The notes beneath the pieces were generated by a model that made no database searches, had not been told where the DNA came from, and saw only the letters and a list, made by a program, of their open reading frames with translations. The translations under genes and the position numbers were made by a program. DNA of 64,000 bases from Mesorhizobium sp. 1M-11 (GTDB lineage Bacteria; Pseudomonadota; Alphaproteobacteria; Rhizobiales; Rhizobiaceae): assembly GCF_001303895.1 (NCBI RefSeq), contig NZ_LJSD01000032.1:1-64000 (forward strand), given 5' to 3'. This document shows positions 37,845 through 45,410 of this stretch, piece after piece. Within the stretch, counting starts at the first letter, position 1, and each line of letters begins with the position of its first letter.

Positions 37845-38057
37845 ATGGCCCAGACCGGTACCGTAAAGTTCTTCAACTCCACCAAAGGCTTCGGCTTCAT
37901 CACGCCTGACAACGGCGACAAGGATGTTTTCGTTCATATCTCCGCAGTCGAGGCTTCCGGCCTGCGCACGCTGGTCGATGGACAGAAGGTCAGCTTCGAA
38001 GTCGAGCCTGATCGCAAGGGCAAGGGACCGAAGGCAGTCAATCTGAACGCAGCATAG
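37845..38057 (+). CDS. Cold-shock protein, CspA family (copy 1)
   Basis: A 70-aa OB-fold nucleic-acid chaperone. [11 protein letters not shown] (RNP1) and [13 protein letters not shown] (RNP2) are intact. It binds single-stranded RNA and DNA and melts RNA structure, in general or at low temperature. It has a long leader upstream and a rho-independent terminator at 38092-38122. A second csp gene follows 210 bp downstream with a shared leader motif, so this is a tandem duplication under separate control. Confidence 0.95.
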   Translation: MAQTGTVKFFNSTKGFGFITPDNGDKDVFVHISAVEASGLRTLVDGQKVSFEVEPDRKGKGPKAVNLNAA

Positions 38058-38091
38058 GACAGCGTTCGATCAGCGAGCGGCAACAGATTAG

Positions 38092-38122
38092 AAAGGCGCG
38101 GCGGTCTTCGTCGCGCCTTTTG
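38092..38122 (+). terminator. Rho-independent terminator after csp copy 1
   Basis: AAAGGCGCG (38092-38100) pairs with CGCGCCTTT (38112-38120), followed by TT. It separates the two csp transcripts. Confidence 0.8.
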
Positions 38123-38228
38123 TCTGCCAGCTCAAGCATTCGCGGCTTGACGGCTAACCAACGGCAAAAGTTTTTCTTGCCGATACCGCCAAAATAAACG
38201 ACAAATTTCCATTCTGGGTCATCAAAAG

Positions 38229-38241
38229 CCCGGAGACTGGA
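38229..38241 (+). promoter_or_regulatory. Shared csp leader 13-mer, second copy
   Basis: CCCGGAGACTGGA is identical to 37662-37674. It lies 26 bp before the second csp ATG, against 170 bp for the first gene, so it is more likely a promoter/+1 or leader element than a fixed-distance RBS signal. Confidence 0.45.
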
Positions 38242-38267
38242 CTGATGGGGTTCACAAGGAGTTTCCC

Positions 38268-38480
38268 ATGCCGCAGACCGGCACTGTCAAATTCTTCAAT
38301 CACGCCAAGGGCTTCGGCTTCATTACGCCGGACGATGGAGCAAAGGACGTTTTCGTTCATATTTCCGCCGTGCAGGCATCCGGGCTTCCTGGTCTTGAGG
38401 ATGGACAGAAAGTAACTTTCGATACCGAGCCGGACAAGCGCGGCAAGGGTCCCAAGGCGGTCAACCTTACGGTCGGCTAG
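38268..38480 (+). CDS. Cold-shock protein, CspA family (copy 2)
   Basis: A 70-aa OB-fold protein about 80% identical to copy 1. RNP1 ([11 protein letters not shown]) and RNP2 ([13 protein letters not shown]) are intact. It has a strong RBS (AAGGAG) 8 bases before the ATG. The stop TAG (38478-38480) lies in CTAG at the start of an intergenic palindromic repeat. It is likely an RNA chaperone as for copy 1; different leader lengths suggest different temperature responses. Confidence 0.95.
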   Translation: MPQTGTVKFFNHAKGFGFITPDDGAKDVFVHISAVQASGLPGLEDGQKVTFDTEPDKRGKGPKAVNLTVG

Positions 38481-38530
38481 AGCGCCGCACGTCCTTTCGG
38501 ACACGCAAAGGACGCTCTGGCACTTTAAGT
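38477..38530. repeat. Intergenic palindromic repeat (GCGTCC/GGACACGCAAAG family), copy 2
   Basis: CTAGAGCGCC, GCACGTCCTTTCGGACACGC, AAAGGACGCTCTGGCACTTT. GTCCTTTCGGAC is a hairpin. The same TCTGGCACTTT/TCTGACACTTT tail occurs in copy 3 (from 55112). Confidence 0.75.
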
Positions 38531-38562
38531 TGGCGCATGACGGGCTGCGGATGCAGCCCTGC

Positions 38563-38601
38563 CTTTCCGAAAATCGATTCCGATTTTCGGGCTCATGCGC
38601 C
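38563..38601. repeat. Palindromic module (AGCGCATCG type), copy 2, reverse
   Basis: CTTTCCGAAAATCGATTCCG then ATTTTCGGGCTCATGCGC. It is the reverse complement of the module at 40074-40131. The interval 38481-38787 before the BA14K gene holds this and copy 2 of the GCGTCC repeat; no gene is seen there. Confidence 0.65.
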
Positions 38602-38787
38602 GGGCCGATCGGTCACGGACGACATCGATCGATTACCCATCGCAAAATGGCGCGGTGGGATGTCTTTGACAGATTTCGCGACAGCGATTTCGTTCAGCCT
38701 CCGTTCAGCCACGACCGCCTATTAGTGGTTGCAAGACCGGACGACGCCTCCGAAAGAAGCGGGCGAACCGGAACGAAGGAGACCGTC

Positions 38788-39210
38788 ATGAACCGATTTG
38801 TCAAAGCTGCCATCCTGTCTGCCGCCGTCGGCGCGACGACCCTGGCAACCTTTTCACCTGCAAGTGCCGACGACTGGCGCTGGCGCCGTCACCATCACCG
38901 CGGCGGCGATGCTCTTGCCGCCGGTGTCGTTGGCCTCGCTGCGGGCGCCCTCATCGCAGGCGCCCTGTCGCAGCCGCGTTATCGCGAGCCGGCCTACTAC
39001 GACGACTATGATCCGTATTACGAGCCGCGCCCCCGCTATGTCGTGCGCCCGCGGCCTGTCGTGCGGCAGTACTATTCGTATGCCGGCAGCGTCGAGCCTT
39101 GGAGCCCGGAATGGTACAGCTATTGCTCGAACCGCTACCGCTCGTTCAATGCGCGTTCAGGCACGTTTACGGGCTACGACGGGCAGCAGCATTTCTGCAC
39201 CGCCAACTGA
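38788..39210 (+). CDS. BA14K-family secreted protein
   Basis: A 140-aa protein with a signal peptide (MNRFVKAAILSAAVGATTLA, cleavage near ASA). A hydrophobic Gly/Ala stretch (GVVGLAAGALIAGALS) follows that could be a membrane segment, then a Tyr/Pro/Arg-rich region. The BA14K signature is YCSNRYRSFNARSGTFTGYD with a final QHFCTAN. BA14K proteins were described as Brucella antigens with lectin-like activity; they are common in rhizobia, often as envelope proteins. RBS GAAGGAG precedes the ATG. Confidence 0.88.
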   Translation: MNRFVKAAILSAAVGATTLATFSPASADDWRWRRHHHRGGDALAAGVVGLAAGALIAGALSQPRYREPAYYDDYDPYYEPRPRYVVRPRPVVRQYYSYAGSVEPWSPEWYSYCSNRYRSFNARSGTFTGYDGQQHFCTAN

Positions 39211-39240
39211 ACCAACGTTATCAAGTTCCCTGCCTAGACC

Positions 39241-39271
39241 AAAAAGCGCCGCCTTCGAGCGGCGCTTTTTT
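39241..39271. terminator. Strong bidirectional terminator
   Basis: AAAAAGCGCCGC (39241-39252), loop CTTCGA, GCGGCGCTTTTT (39259-39270). A-tract and T-tract flank a GC stem, so it works in both directions for the convergent BA14K and MBL genes. Confidence 0.9.
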
Positions 39272-39298
39272 CATGCCGGCAAGATCCGAACTCGGCCG

Positions 39299-39940
39299 TC
39301 AGACAAGGAATGGATTGGAGCGGCGCTCGTCACCGAAGCGGCTGCCGGGACCATGCCCGCACAAAAAGCCGATATCGTCCCCGAGCGGCAGCAGCTTTTC
39401 CTTGATCATACGGATCAGCGTCTCATGGCTGCCGCCAGGAAGATCGGTCCGGCCGATCGAGCCGTGGAAAAGCACGTCGCCGACATGGGCGAAGCGGGCC
39501 GCACGGTTGAAATAGACGACATGGCCGGGCGCATGCCCGGGGCAATGCAGCACTTCAAAGCTATGTTCGCCGAACGACACGGTCTCGCCTTCGGTCAAGA
39601 AGCGGTCCGGGACGCAATTGCGGATAGTGTCGGTAATTCCGAAACGGCGGGCCTGGTTTTCCAGATTGTCGAGCAGCGGCCTGTCGTCCTCGTGCGGACC
39701 GATAATGTCGACGCCGAGAGCTTCCTTGAGATCCATCGCACCGCCGGCATGGTCGATATGGCCATGCGTGATCCAGATCGCCTCGACAGAGATGGTATTA
39801 TCGCGCACCGCCGCCAGGATACGCTCGACATCACCGCCGGGGTCGACCACCACGCCGGCCTTGCTGTCGCCATCGAACAGGATGGTGCAGTTCTGCTGGA
39901 ACGGCGTGACCGGCACGATACCGGCATTGAGCTGACCCAT
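39299..39940 (-). CDS. MBL-fold hydrolase, glyoxalase II-like
   Basis: A 213-aa metallo-beta-lactamase fold protein. ITHGHIDHAGG is the THxHxDH zinc motif; LHCPGHAPGHVVYF and FAHVGDVLFHGSIGRTDLPGG carry further His and Asp ligands, and the final LCGHGPGSRFGDER the last His. Small proteins of this type hydrolyse thioesters such as S-lactoylglutathione. It is too short to have the full glyoxalase II C-terminal domain, so the substrate is open. The start at 39940 lies upstream of repeat copy C. Confidence 0.88.
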   Translation of the reverse strand: MGQLNAGIVPVTPFQQNCTILFDGDSKAGVVVDPGGDVERILAAVRDNTISVEAIWITHGHIDHAGGAMDLKEALGVDIIGPHEDDRPLLDNLENQARRFGITDTIRNCVPDRFLTEGETVSFGEHSFEVLHCPGHAPGHVVYFNRAARFAHVGDVLFHGSIGRTDLPGGSHETLIRMIKEKLLPLGDDIGFLCGHGPGSRFGDERRSNPFLV

Positions 39941-39970
39941 GATGGCTCCTTGATCGCTTTCCCCTCACCT

Positions 39971-40075
39971 TAGAGAGTTTCCGTTTTCACGGAAACGCGG
40001 AAACACTCTAACTCATTGTTTTTACGTAATTCCGGACAGAAAATCGTTACACACTTTTTCCTGGAATTGCTCTAG
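39971..40075. repeat. Mosaic palindromic repeat, copy C (reverse orientation)
   Basis: TAGAGAGTTTCCG...GGAAACACTCTAA, then ATTGTTTTTACGTAATTCCG and CCTGGAATTGCTCTAG. The ending CTAG (40072-40075) is shared with the start of the next module. Confidence 0.85.
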
Positions 40076-40131
40076 CGCATCGCTCCGCAAATCGGAATCG
40101 ATTTTCGGAAAGCACGATGCGTCGATTCAAG
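40074..40131. repeat. Palindromic module (AGCGCATCG type), copy 3
   Basis: AGCGCATCGCTCCGCAAATC, GGAATCGATTTTCGGAAAGC, ACGATGCGTCGATTCAAG. It is joined directly to repeat copy C at CTAG, showing that these modules combine in mosaics. Confidence 0.75.
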
Positions 40132-40155
40132 AATCGGGGCTTCGAAGCCGCAAAT

Positions 40156-40183
40156 GAAATGGGCGGCCGAAGCCGCCCATTTC
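40156..40183 (-). terminator. Terminator after the small Gly-rich gene
   Basis: GAAATGGGCGGC (40156-40167), tetraloop CGAA, GCCGCCCATTTC (40172-40183): a perfect 12-bp stem, with a TTCG loop when read on the minus strand. Confidence 0.8.
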
Positions 40184-40204
40184 TAAAACTCGAAATAGCT
40201 GCGC

Positions 40205-40516
40205 TTACTTTTTCATCGCGTTCATGACCAGGCCGATGATGCCGGTCAGGATCGCGCCACCGCCGGCACCACCGACGATGTTGTTGAGGTTGAGCGCACT
40301 GCCCAGGCCGCCCGCGGCGGCCGTCGCCGCGGCCGGATCAACCGCTCCGCCGCCGAGCAGGCTGCCGAGGATGGCTGCGCCACCGACGCCGCCGATCGCG
40401 CCACCGAGAATCTTGGGAAGCTGAGACATTGCAGCCTGCTGCAGCGCCGCACCCACCGCCTGACCGCCGATGATGCCGGTGACCACCTGGACGATGATCG
40501 GAAGAAGTGTTTCCAT
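40205..40516 (-). CDS. Small glycine/alanine-rich hydrophobic protein
   Basis: A 103-aa protein, almost entirely hydrophobic and Gly/Ala-rich: ILGGAIGGVGGAAILGSLL, then an AAATAAAGGLGSALNLNN region and GGAILTGIIGLVMNAMKK. GG-repeat helices like these can pack in membranes or form pores, and similar short proteins occur in many Rhizobiales, but no function is known to me. The ATG at 40516 follows AAGGAGGG, and a strong terminator follows the gene. The longer open frame to 40756 is not supported. Confidence 0.7.
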   Translation of the reverse strand: METLLPIIVQVVTGIIGGQAVGAALQQAAMSQLPKILGGAIGGVGGAAILGSLLGGGAVDPAAATAAAGGLGSALNLNNIVGGAGGGAILTGIIGLVMNAMKK

Positions 40517-40658
40517 TCTATAGTCCCTCCTTGGATGCCTGCCGCCGCAGGCAGACATCGAAATGAGACCGCGAATCGGTTGAAAGTCAAATGGCAGAAA
40601 AAAGCGCGAGCAAAAAAGTAGCGCATAACTGCTCTTTGAACACAAATTGCCAAACTTC

Positions 40659-41552
40659 TTAGGCAGCGGCGACTGCTTTTGCAGGTTGCACAGCATCCGC
40701 ATAGGCCTGAACAAGCGATCTGCTGATGGCACCGACAGCGAATCGGTGTTGACCAACCTCGCTAACCGGCGTCACCTCCGCCGCTGAACCTGTCAGGAAA
40801 CATTCTTCAAAGCCCGACAGTTCCTCCGGCAGAATGGCGCGTTCGACAACCTCGATGCCCCGCTGACGAGCCAGGTCCATCACAGTCCGTCTCGTTATGC
40901 CGTCGAGGAAGCAGTCGGCTGTCGGTGTGTGCAGCTTGCCGTCCTTGACGAAGAACACATTCGCGCCGGTCGCCTCCGCCACCTGCCCGCGCCAGTCGAG
41001 CATCAGCGCATCCGCGTAGCCTTTCGCCTCGGCGACGTGCTTCGACATGGTACAGATCATATAAAGGCCGGAAGCTTTCGATTTCGACGGAGCCGTGCGC
41101 GGATCCGGCCGGCGGTATTCGGCCCAATCGAGCCTCAAACCCTTCATTTTCAGTTCCGGGTCGAAATAGCTCGGCCATTGCCAGATGGCGACCGCGCAGT
41201 GAATGCGGTTGTTCTGCGCACCAACCGAAGTCTGTTCGCTACCGCGCCAGGCGATCGGCCTCACATAGGCGTCCTGAAAACCCTGCATCTTCAAGAGGGT
41301 GCGGCAGGCCTCGTCAATCTCGGACACCGAATAGGGAATGGTGTAGCCGAGGATGCGCGCCGATTCATGCAGCCTTTTGCTGTGTTCAGTCAGCTTGAAG
41401 ATCTCGCCGCCATAAGCGCGTTCGCCTTCAAAAACGGCGCCGCCATAGTGCAGACTGTGGGTCAGCACATGAACTTTCGCATCAGCCCATTTGATGAACT
41501 GACCATTCATCCAGATGAAACCATCCAGTTCGTCGAAGGGAACAGTCTTCAT
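40659..41552 (-). CDS. Branched-chain amino acid aminotransferase-like, PLP fold type IV
   Basis: A 297-aa class IV aminotransferase. LTHSLHYGGAVFEGERAYGG, YVRPIAWRGSE and SKASGLYMICTMSKHVAEAK (PLP Lys region) match the family, as does VAEATGANVFFVKDG. It most likely transaminates leucine, isoleucine and valine, or their keto acids. It has RBS GGGAGGATT before the ATG at 41552. It is divergent from the MarR regulator, with a 243-bp gap. Confidence 0.87.
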   Translation of the reverse strand: MKTVPFDELDGFIWMNGQFIKWADAKVHVLTHSLHYGGAVFEGERAYGGEIFKLTEHSKRLHESARILGYTIPYSVSEIDEACRTLLKMQGFQDAYVRPIAWRGSEQTSVGAQNNRIHCAVAIWQWPSYFDPELKMKGLRLDWAEYRRPDPRTAPSKSKASGLYMICTMSKHVAEAKGYADALMLDWRGQVAEATGANVFFVKDGKLHTPTADCFLDGITRRTVMDLARQRGIEVVERAILPEELSGFEECFLTGSAAEVTPVSEVGQHRFAVGAISRSLVQAYADAVQPAKAVAAA

Positions 41553-41795
41553 GGAATCCTCCCGAGCGCAGGCGAGCCTGCGCAGCGTTGTCACGTTGCG
41601 TTGCTGTCGATTCGGCTTGAGGGCAATCTGCGCGATGCTTGCGCAGGGTCGGATGCACATCGATGAAATTTCCGGAAAAGCGCTGCCGCCTTGCCTTTTC
41701 GTGCGCAATCAGCCCTAAAGCTTATCGAAAATTACCACTGCCCGAAAAATACGTCAATAATGCTGACATATTTTTCGGCTAAACACAGGACCATC

Positions 41796-42341
41796 ATGGC
41801 TGACCGAAAGACCGCTCGAGGAGCGCCGATCAAAACGCCGGTGGGCGAGCAGGACGGCATCGATTTCAGCATCATCGAGCTGTTCTTCTTCGCCTACCGC
41901 GACTTCACCTCCGATCCCGACGAGATCCTGGCCGACTATGGTTTCGGTCGCGCGCATCACCGTGTGCTGCACTTCGTCAACCGCAGGCCGGGCCTCACCG
42001 TCGCGGAACTGCTGGATGTGCTCAAGATCACCAAGCAGTCGCTGGCGCGTGTGCTCAAGCAGCTCATCGACACCGACCATATCGTGCAGCTTCCAGGCCC
42101 GCGCGACCGCCGCCAGCGCGAGCTCTACCCGACCGAAAAGGGGCGCGCCCTGGCACTGGCGCTGGCGCGGCCACAGTCACGCCGCATCCATACGGCATTG
42201 GGAGATTCCGGTTTGGGGAACCGCGCTTCGATTGAGCTGTTTCTAAAAGCGATGGTCAATCCGGAATTGAGGGCGCAGATTGATATCTTGCCCGCGAACC
42301 CTACCCAGAAACGATCAGGGGACGATCATGGAGAACACTGA
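41796..42341 (+). CDS. MarR-family transcriptional regulator (PetP-like)
   Basis: A 181-aa winged-helix protein. FGRAHHRVLHFVNRRPGLTV, ELLDVLKITKQSLARVLKQL (recognition helix) and GPRDRRQRELYPTEKGRALA (wing) are typical of MarR. It overlaps the response regulator gene by 14 bp. In Rhodobacter, PetP (MarR) and PetR (OmpR) are adjacent regulators near the cytochrome bc1 genes; the arrangement here is similar, so a PetP relation is plausible but not proven. It is divergent from the aminotransferase. Confidence 0.85.
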   Translation: MADRKTARGAPIKTPVGEQDGIDFSIIELFFFAYRDFTSDPDEILADYGFGRAHHRVLHFVNRRPGLTVAELLDVLKITKQSLARVLKQLIDTDHIVQLPGPRDRRQRELYPTEKGRALALALARPQSRRIHTALGDSGLGNRASIELFLKAMVNPELRAQIDILPANPTQKRSGDDHGEH

Positions 42342-43047
42342 GAGGACCGACAGGCCACCTGCTCCGAATGACGATGCGCCGCACCTCCTGGTGGTCGACG
42401 ACGACACGCGCATCCGCAACCTGCTCAAACAATATCTGACCGAGAACGGCTTCCGCATCACTGTGGCCGGCAATGCCGACGAGGCGAGACGCAAACTGAT
42501 CGGCCTCGATTTCGATCTCCTGGTGCTCGACATCATGATGCCTGGCGAAAGCGGTGTCGACCTGACCCGCTCGCTCCGGACGGACAAGAATGTGCCGATT
42601 CTGATGCTGACGGCGCTCTCGGAAACCGACAACCGTATCAGCGGGCTTGAAGCCGGTGCCGACGACTACCTGCCGAAACCGTTCGATCCGCGCGAACTCA
42701 TCCTGCGCATCAACAATATCCTGCGCCGCGGCGGCCCGGCCACCACGCCGAAGGTCGAGCAACTGGTGTTTGGCCCCTACACGTTCCAGATCGCCAAGCG
42801 CGAACTGAAGAAGGGCGGCGAGGCCTTGAAGCTGACCGACCGCGAACAGGAGATCCTGGCGATCTTCGCTGCCCGTGCCGGCGAGACGATTCCGCGCCAC
42901 GAACTGGTCGGCGATGATTCGGAGGTCGGCGAGCGTACCATCGACGTCCAGATCAACCGTCTGCGCCGCAAGATCGAGCGCGATCCGGCCAATCCCGTCT
43001 GGCTGCAGACCGTGCGCGGTATTGGGTATCGGTTGAGCGTGGAATAG
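42328..43047 (+). CDS. OmpR-family response regulator (PetR-like)
   Basis: A 239-aa protein. The receiver domain shows LLVVDDDTRIR, the phosphoacceptor in LLVLDIMMPGESG (Asp ~68) and LPKPFDPREL (conserved Lys). The C-terminal winged-helix output domain ends with VGERTIDVQINRLRRKIE and VRGIGYRL. It should be phosphorylated by the histidine kinase encoded 48 bp downstream. RBS AGGGGA precedes the ATG at 42328, which lies inside the MarR gene, so translation is likely coupled. Confidence 0.92.
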   Translation: MENTERTDRPPAPNDDAPHLLVVDDDTRIRNLLKQYLTENGFRITVAGNADEARRKLIGLDFDLLVLDIMMPGESGVDLTRSLRTDKNVPILMLTALSETDNRISGLEAGADDYLPKPFDPRELILRINNILRRGGPATTPKVEQLVFGPYTFQIAKRELKKGGEALKLTDREQEILAIFAARAGETIPRHELVGDDSEVGERTIDVQINRLRRKIERDPANPVWLQTVRGIGYRLSVE

Positions 43048-43095
43048 ACTGTGGCGCTGTCGCCAAGCGGCGGCATCGCGCGAACCGGTAGGTGA

Positions 43096-44505
43096 ATGGC
43101 GACTTCGGAATTGCAAGGACCGCAACCGCAGGACGGACGCATCGCGCGCACATTGGGCGCGTTGCCGCGCGGCTGGCGTCGGTTCTGGCGCCGGGTCTCC
43201 TTCTACATGCCGAAGCGGCTTTATGCCCGTTCGCTCATCATCGTCATCGCGCCGATGATCCTTTTGCAGTCGGTCATCGCCTATGTCTTCCTCGAACGGC
43301 ACTGGCAGCAGATGACCCAACGCCTTTCGCAGGCAGTGGTCCGCGATATCGCAGCCGTCGTCGATCTGATCGAGACTTATCCGCGCGAAGCCGACTACGG
43401 CAACATCATCCGCATCGCGCAAGACCGCATGCAGCTGAAGGTCGATCTTTTGCCACCCGACCCGCTGCCGCCGCCGGGCCCCCGGCCCTTCTTCTCCATC
43501 CTCGACGACGTGCTGCCGGCGGAGATCACCCGCCAGATCAATCGGCCGTTCTGGATCGATACGGTCGGCAACTCCAACGTCATCGAGGTGCGCATCCAGC
43601 TCGAGGACAAGGTGCTGCGGGTTTTCGTACGCCGCAGCCAGGCCTATGCCTCCAACACCATCGTCTTCCTGATCTGGATGGTCGGCGCATCGTTGGTGCT
43701 TCTGATGATCGCTATCCCCTTCCTGCGCAACCAGATCCGGCCGATCCTGGCCCTCACCGACGCTGCCGAGAGTTTCGGCAAGGGGAGGCCGATGCCGCGC
43801 GATTTCCGACCGCGCGGTGCCGAGGAGGTGCGGCGCGCCGGCTTTGCCTTCATCCAGATGCGCGAGCGCATCGAACGTCAGATGGAGCAACGCACCGCAA
43901 TGCTGACCGGCGTCAGCCATGACCTGCGCACCGTTCTCACCCGCTTCAAACTGCAACTGGCGCTGATCGGCGGCAAGCGCACCGACACCGAGGCGCTCAA
44001 CCAGGACATCCAGGACATGCAGTCGATGCTGGAAGGCTACCTGGCCTTCGCGCGCGGTGAAGCTTCCGAGGACCAGGGAGATTTCGACCTCGAAGCCTAT
44101 TTCCAGAAACTGCGTGACGAGGCTGCGTTGCGCAAACGCAAGCTGACCGCCACGATCAGCGGCCCCAGGCTCGTGCATGTCAGGCCGAACGCCTTCGAAC
44201 GCCTGTTGTCGAATGTCGCCGGCAATGCCTTTCGTTATGGCAAGGTCGTCGACATCAAGGCCGTCAACAGCCGCGGCGCTCTGGTTGTGACGATCGACGA
44301 TGACGGTCCTGGCATCCCGCCGGAAAAACGCGAGGAAGTGTTCAAACCCTTTGTGCGGCTGGACGAAGCACGTAACCTCGACGCCAGCGGCACCGGTCTC
44401 GGCCTCTCCATCGCGCGTGACATCGCCCGTACACATGGCGGCGACATCGCACTCGAAGACAGTCCGCTCGGCGGCTTGCGCGCCATCATCAGAGTGCCCT
44501 CCTAG
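43096..44505 (+). CDS. EnvZ-type sensor histidine kinase
   Basis: A 469-aa membrane kinase. Helices at residues ~46-66 and ~188-210 bracket a ~120-aa periplasmic sensor. A HAMP domain follows (RPILALTDAAESFGKG). The H-box GVSHDLRTVLTRFKLQL has His275, then N-box NVAGNAFRYG, G1 DDDGPGIPP and G2 GTGLGLSIARDIA. It is the probable partner of the OmpR-family regulator just upstream. The signal is unknown. The stop TAG is part of CTAGAGC, and GCAAAA/TTTTGC (44507-44525) is a possible weak terminator. Confidence 0.92.
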   Translation: MATSELQGPQPQDGRIARTLGALPRGWRRFWRRVSFYMPKRLYARSLIIVIAPMILLQSVIAYVFLERHWQQMTQRLSQAVVRDIAAVVDLIETYPREADYGNIIRIAQDRMQLKVDLLPPDPLPPPGPRPFFSILDDVLPAEITRQINRPFWIDTVGNSNVIEVRIQLEDKVLRVFVRRSQAYASNTIVFLIWMVGASLVLLMIAIPFLRNQIRPILALTDAAESFGKGRPMPRDFRPRGAEEVRRAGFAFIQMRERIERQMEQRTAMLTGVSHDLRTVLTRFKLQLALIGGKRTDTEALNQDIQDMQSMLEGYLAFARGEASEDQGDFDLEAYFQKLRDEAALRKRKLTATISGPRLVHVRPNAFERLLSNVAGNAFRYGKVVDIKAVNSRGALVVTIDDDGPGIPPEKREEVFKPFVRLDEARNLDASGTGLGLSIARDIARTHGGDIALEDSPLGGLRAIIRVPS

Positions 44506-44650
44506 AGCAAAAACTGCGGTTTTGCGTCAGGAAAGCGAAAGCCGTGTTGGTCACCGGCTCATAACACTCATTCGTCACCATGGATCATGGTGCGCCAGCG
44601 CGACGCCGATCCCCGAAAGTTCAACGTCTAGGCCTGATGCGCCGAACCCC

Positions 44651-44965
44651 TTATCCTCCAACGATCTCGCTGATCTGCACGATGGGCGCGATGTCCGTAT
44701 AGTTGGCGACGTCCGCGGCGATCTCCGCGCGGTGGGGACCTAACGCCTCCTGGAATGTCTCCAGGGTTGGCGAGTAGACGTGGCACGCCGCGACGAACTC
44801 CGGCGCGCTTCCAGGTTCGCGACCCGCAAGGCCCTTGTCGATCTCGTAGCGGAGGCAGGCATCGCCGAGCCGTTCCTGGATCAGTGGCATGTGCCTGGTG
44901 CGGTAATAGTCGTGATCGAACTTCGAGCCGCCATCGGCCGGATAGTAGACGCTCATCTTGATCAC
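44651..44965 (-). CDS. EthD-family protein
   Basis: A 104-aa dimeric alpha+beta-barrel protein. MSVYYPADGGSKFDHDYYRT and HMPLIQERLGDA are the EthD signature, and the C-terminal DIAPIVQISEIVGG fits the family. EthD was named for ethyl-tert-butyl ether degradation; its relatives act in varied small-molecule pathways, often as monooxygenase- or cyclase-like proteins. The start is a GTG at 44965 with AGGAG 7 bases upstream. It stands alone between two stretches that carry similar transposase-end-like sequence. Confidence 0.82.
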   Translation of the reverse strand: MIKMSVYYPADGGSKFDHDYYRTRHMPLIQERLGDACLRYEIDKGLAGREPGSAPEFVAACHVYSPTLETFQEALGPHRAEIAADVANYTDIAPIVQISEIVGG

Positions 44966-45017
44966 GGTCGGGCTCCTGACTGAACGCCTCTCCGAGCGTC
45001 CGAGGTGGCCTTCTAGC

Positions 45018-45131
45018 TCACCGGCTCATAATGCGCATCCAGATTTTGGCTGAAACGAGTTCGACGAGGGCAAGGTCGTTTTCAACGTGCTTTTCGAAGC
45101 GGGTGACCACGGCACGGACGTGCTTGAGCGA
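45018..45131 (-). pseudogene. Decayed C-terminal end of an IS transposase (probably IS5-like)
   Basis: The minus strand reads LKHVRAVVTRFEKHVENDLA, LVELVSAKIWMRIMSR and a stop, which looks like the C-terminus of IS5-type transposases (TRYEKxxxNxLALVxLASxRIWxR). The last codons are shifted: TATGAGCCGGTGA would read as YEPV with one more base, so a frameshift is likely. Related ATGAGCCGGTGA sequence occurs near 44554-44566. The rest of the gap 44966-45410 shows no intact gene. Confidence 0.5.
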
Positions 45132-45410
45132 CGCTGGCCCATCAGTGGCTCCAGAACCTTGCAGCTACCGCCGGCAGTTTACGAGTGCGTGACCTGGGCT
45201 CTGAAGGCGGCCGCCCGCTCCAATTCATCGCCGCGTCATGAAAACATGCTCAACAGCGCCCATGAAGCGCGCGATTGTCCATGATTCGATCTGGCGCCTG
45301 GACCCCGGCGTCCTGCCCGCCAGGCCGGACTGGTGCGAGGAATGGATGCTGAACAGCCTCCCCTTCCGAACGCGCTCGAGCAGCCCCCAGCGACACCGCG
45401 GCGAGGTCCC

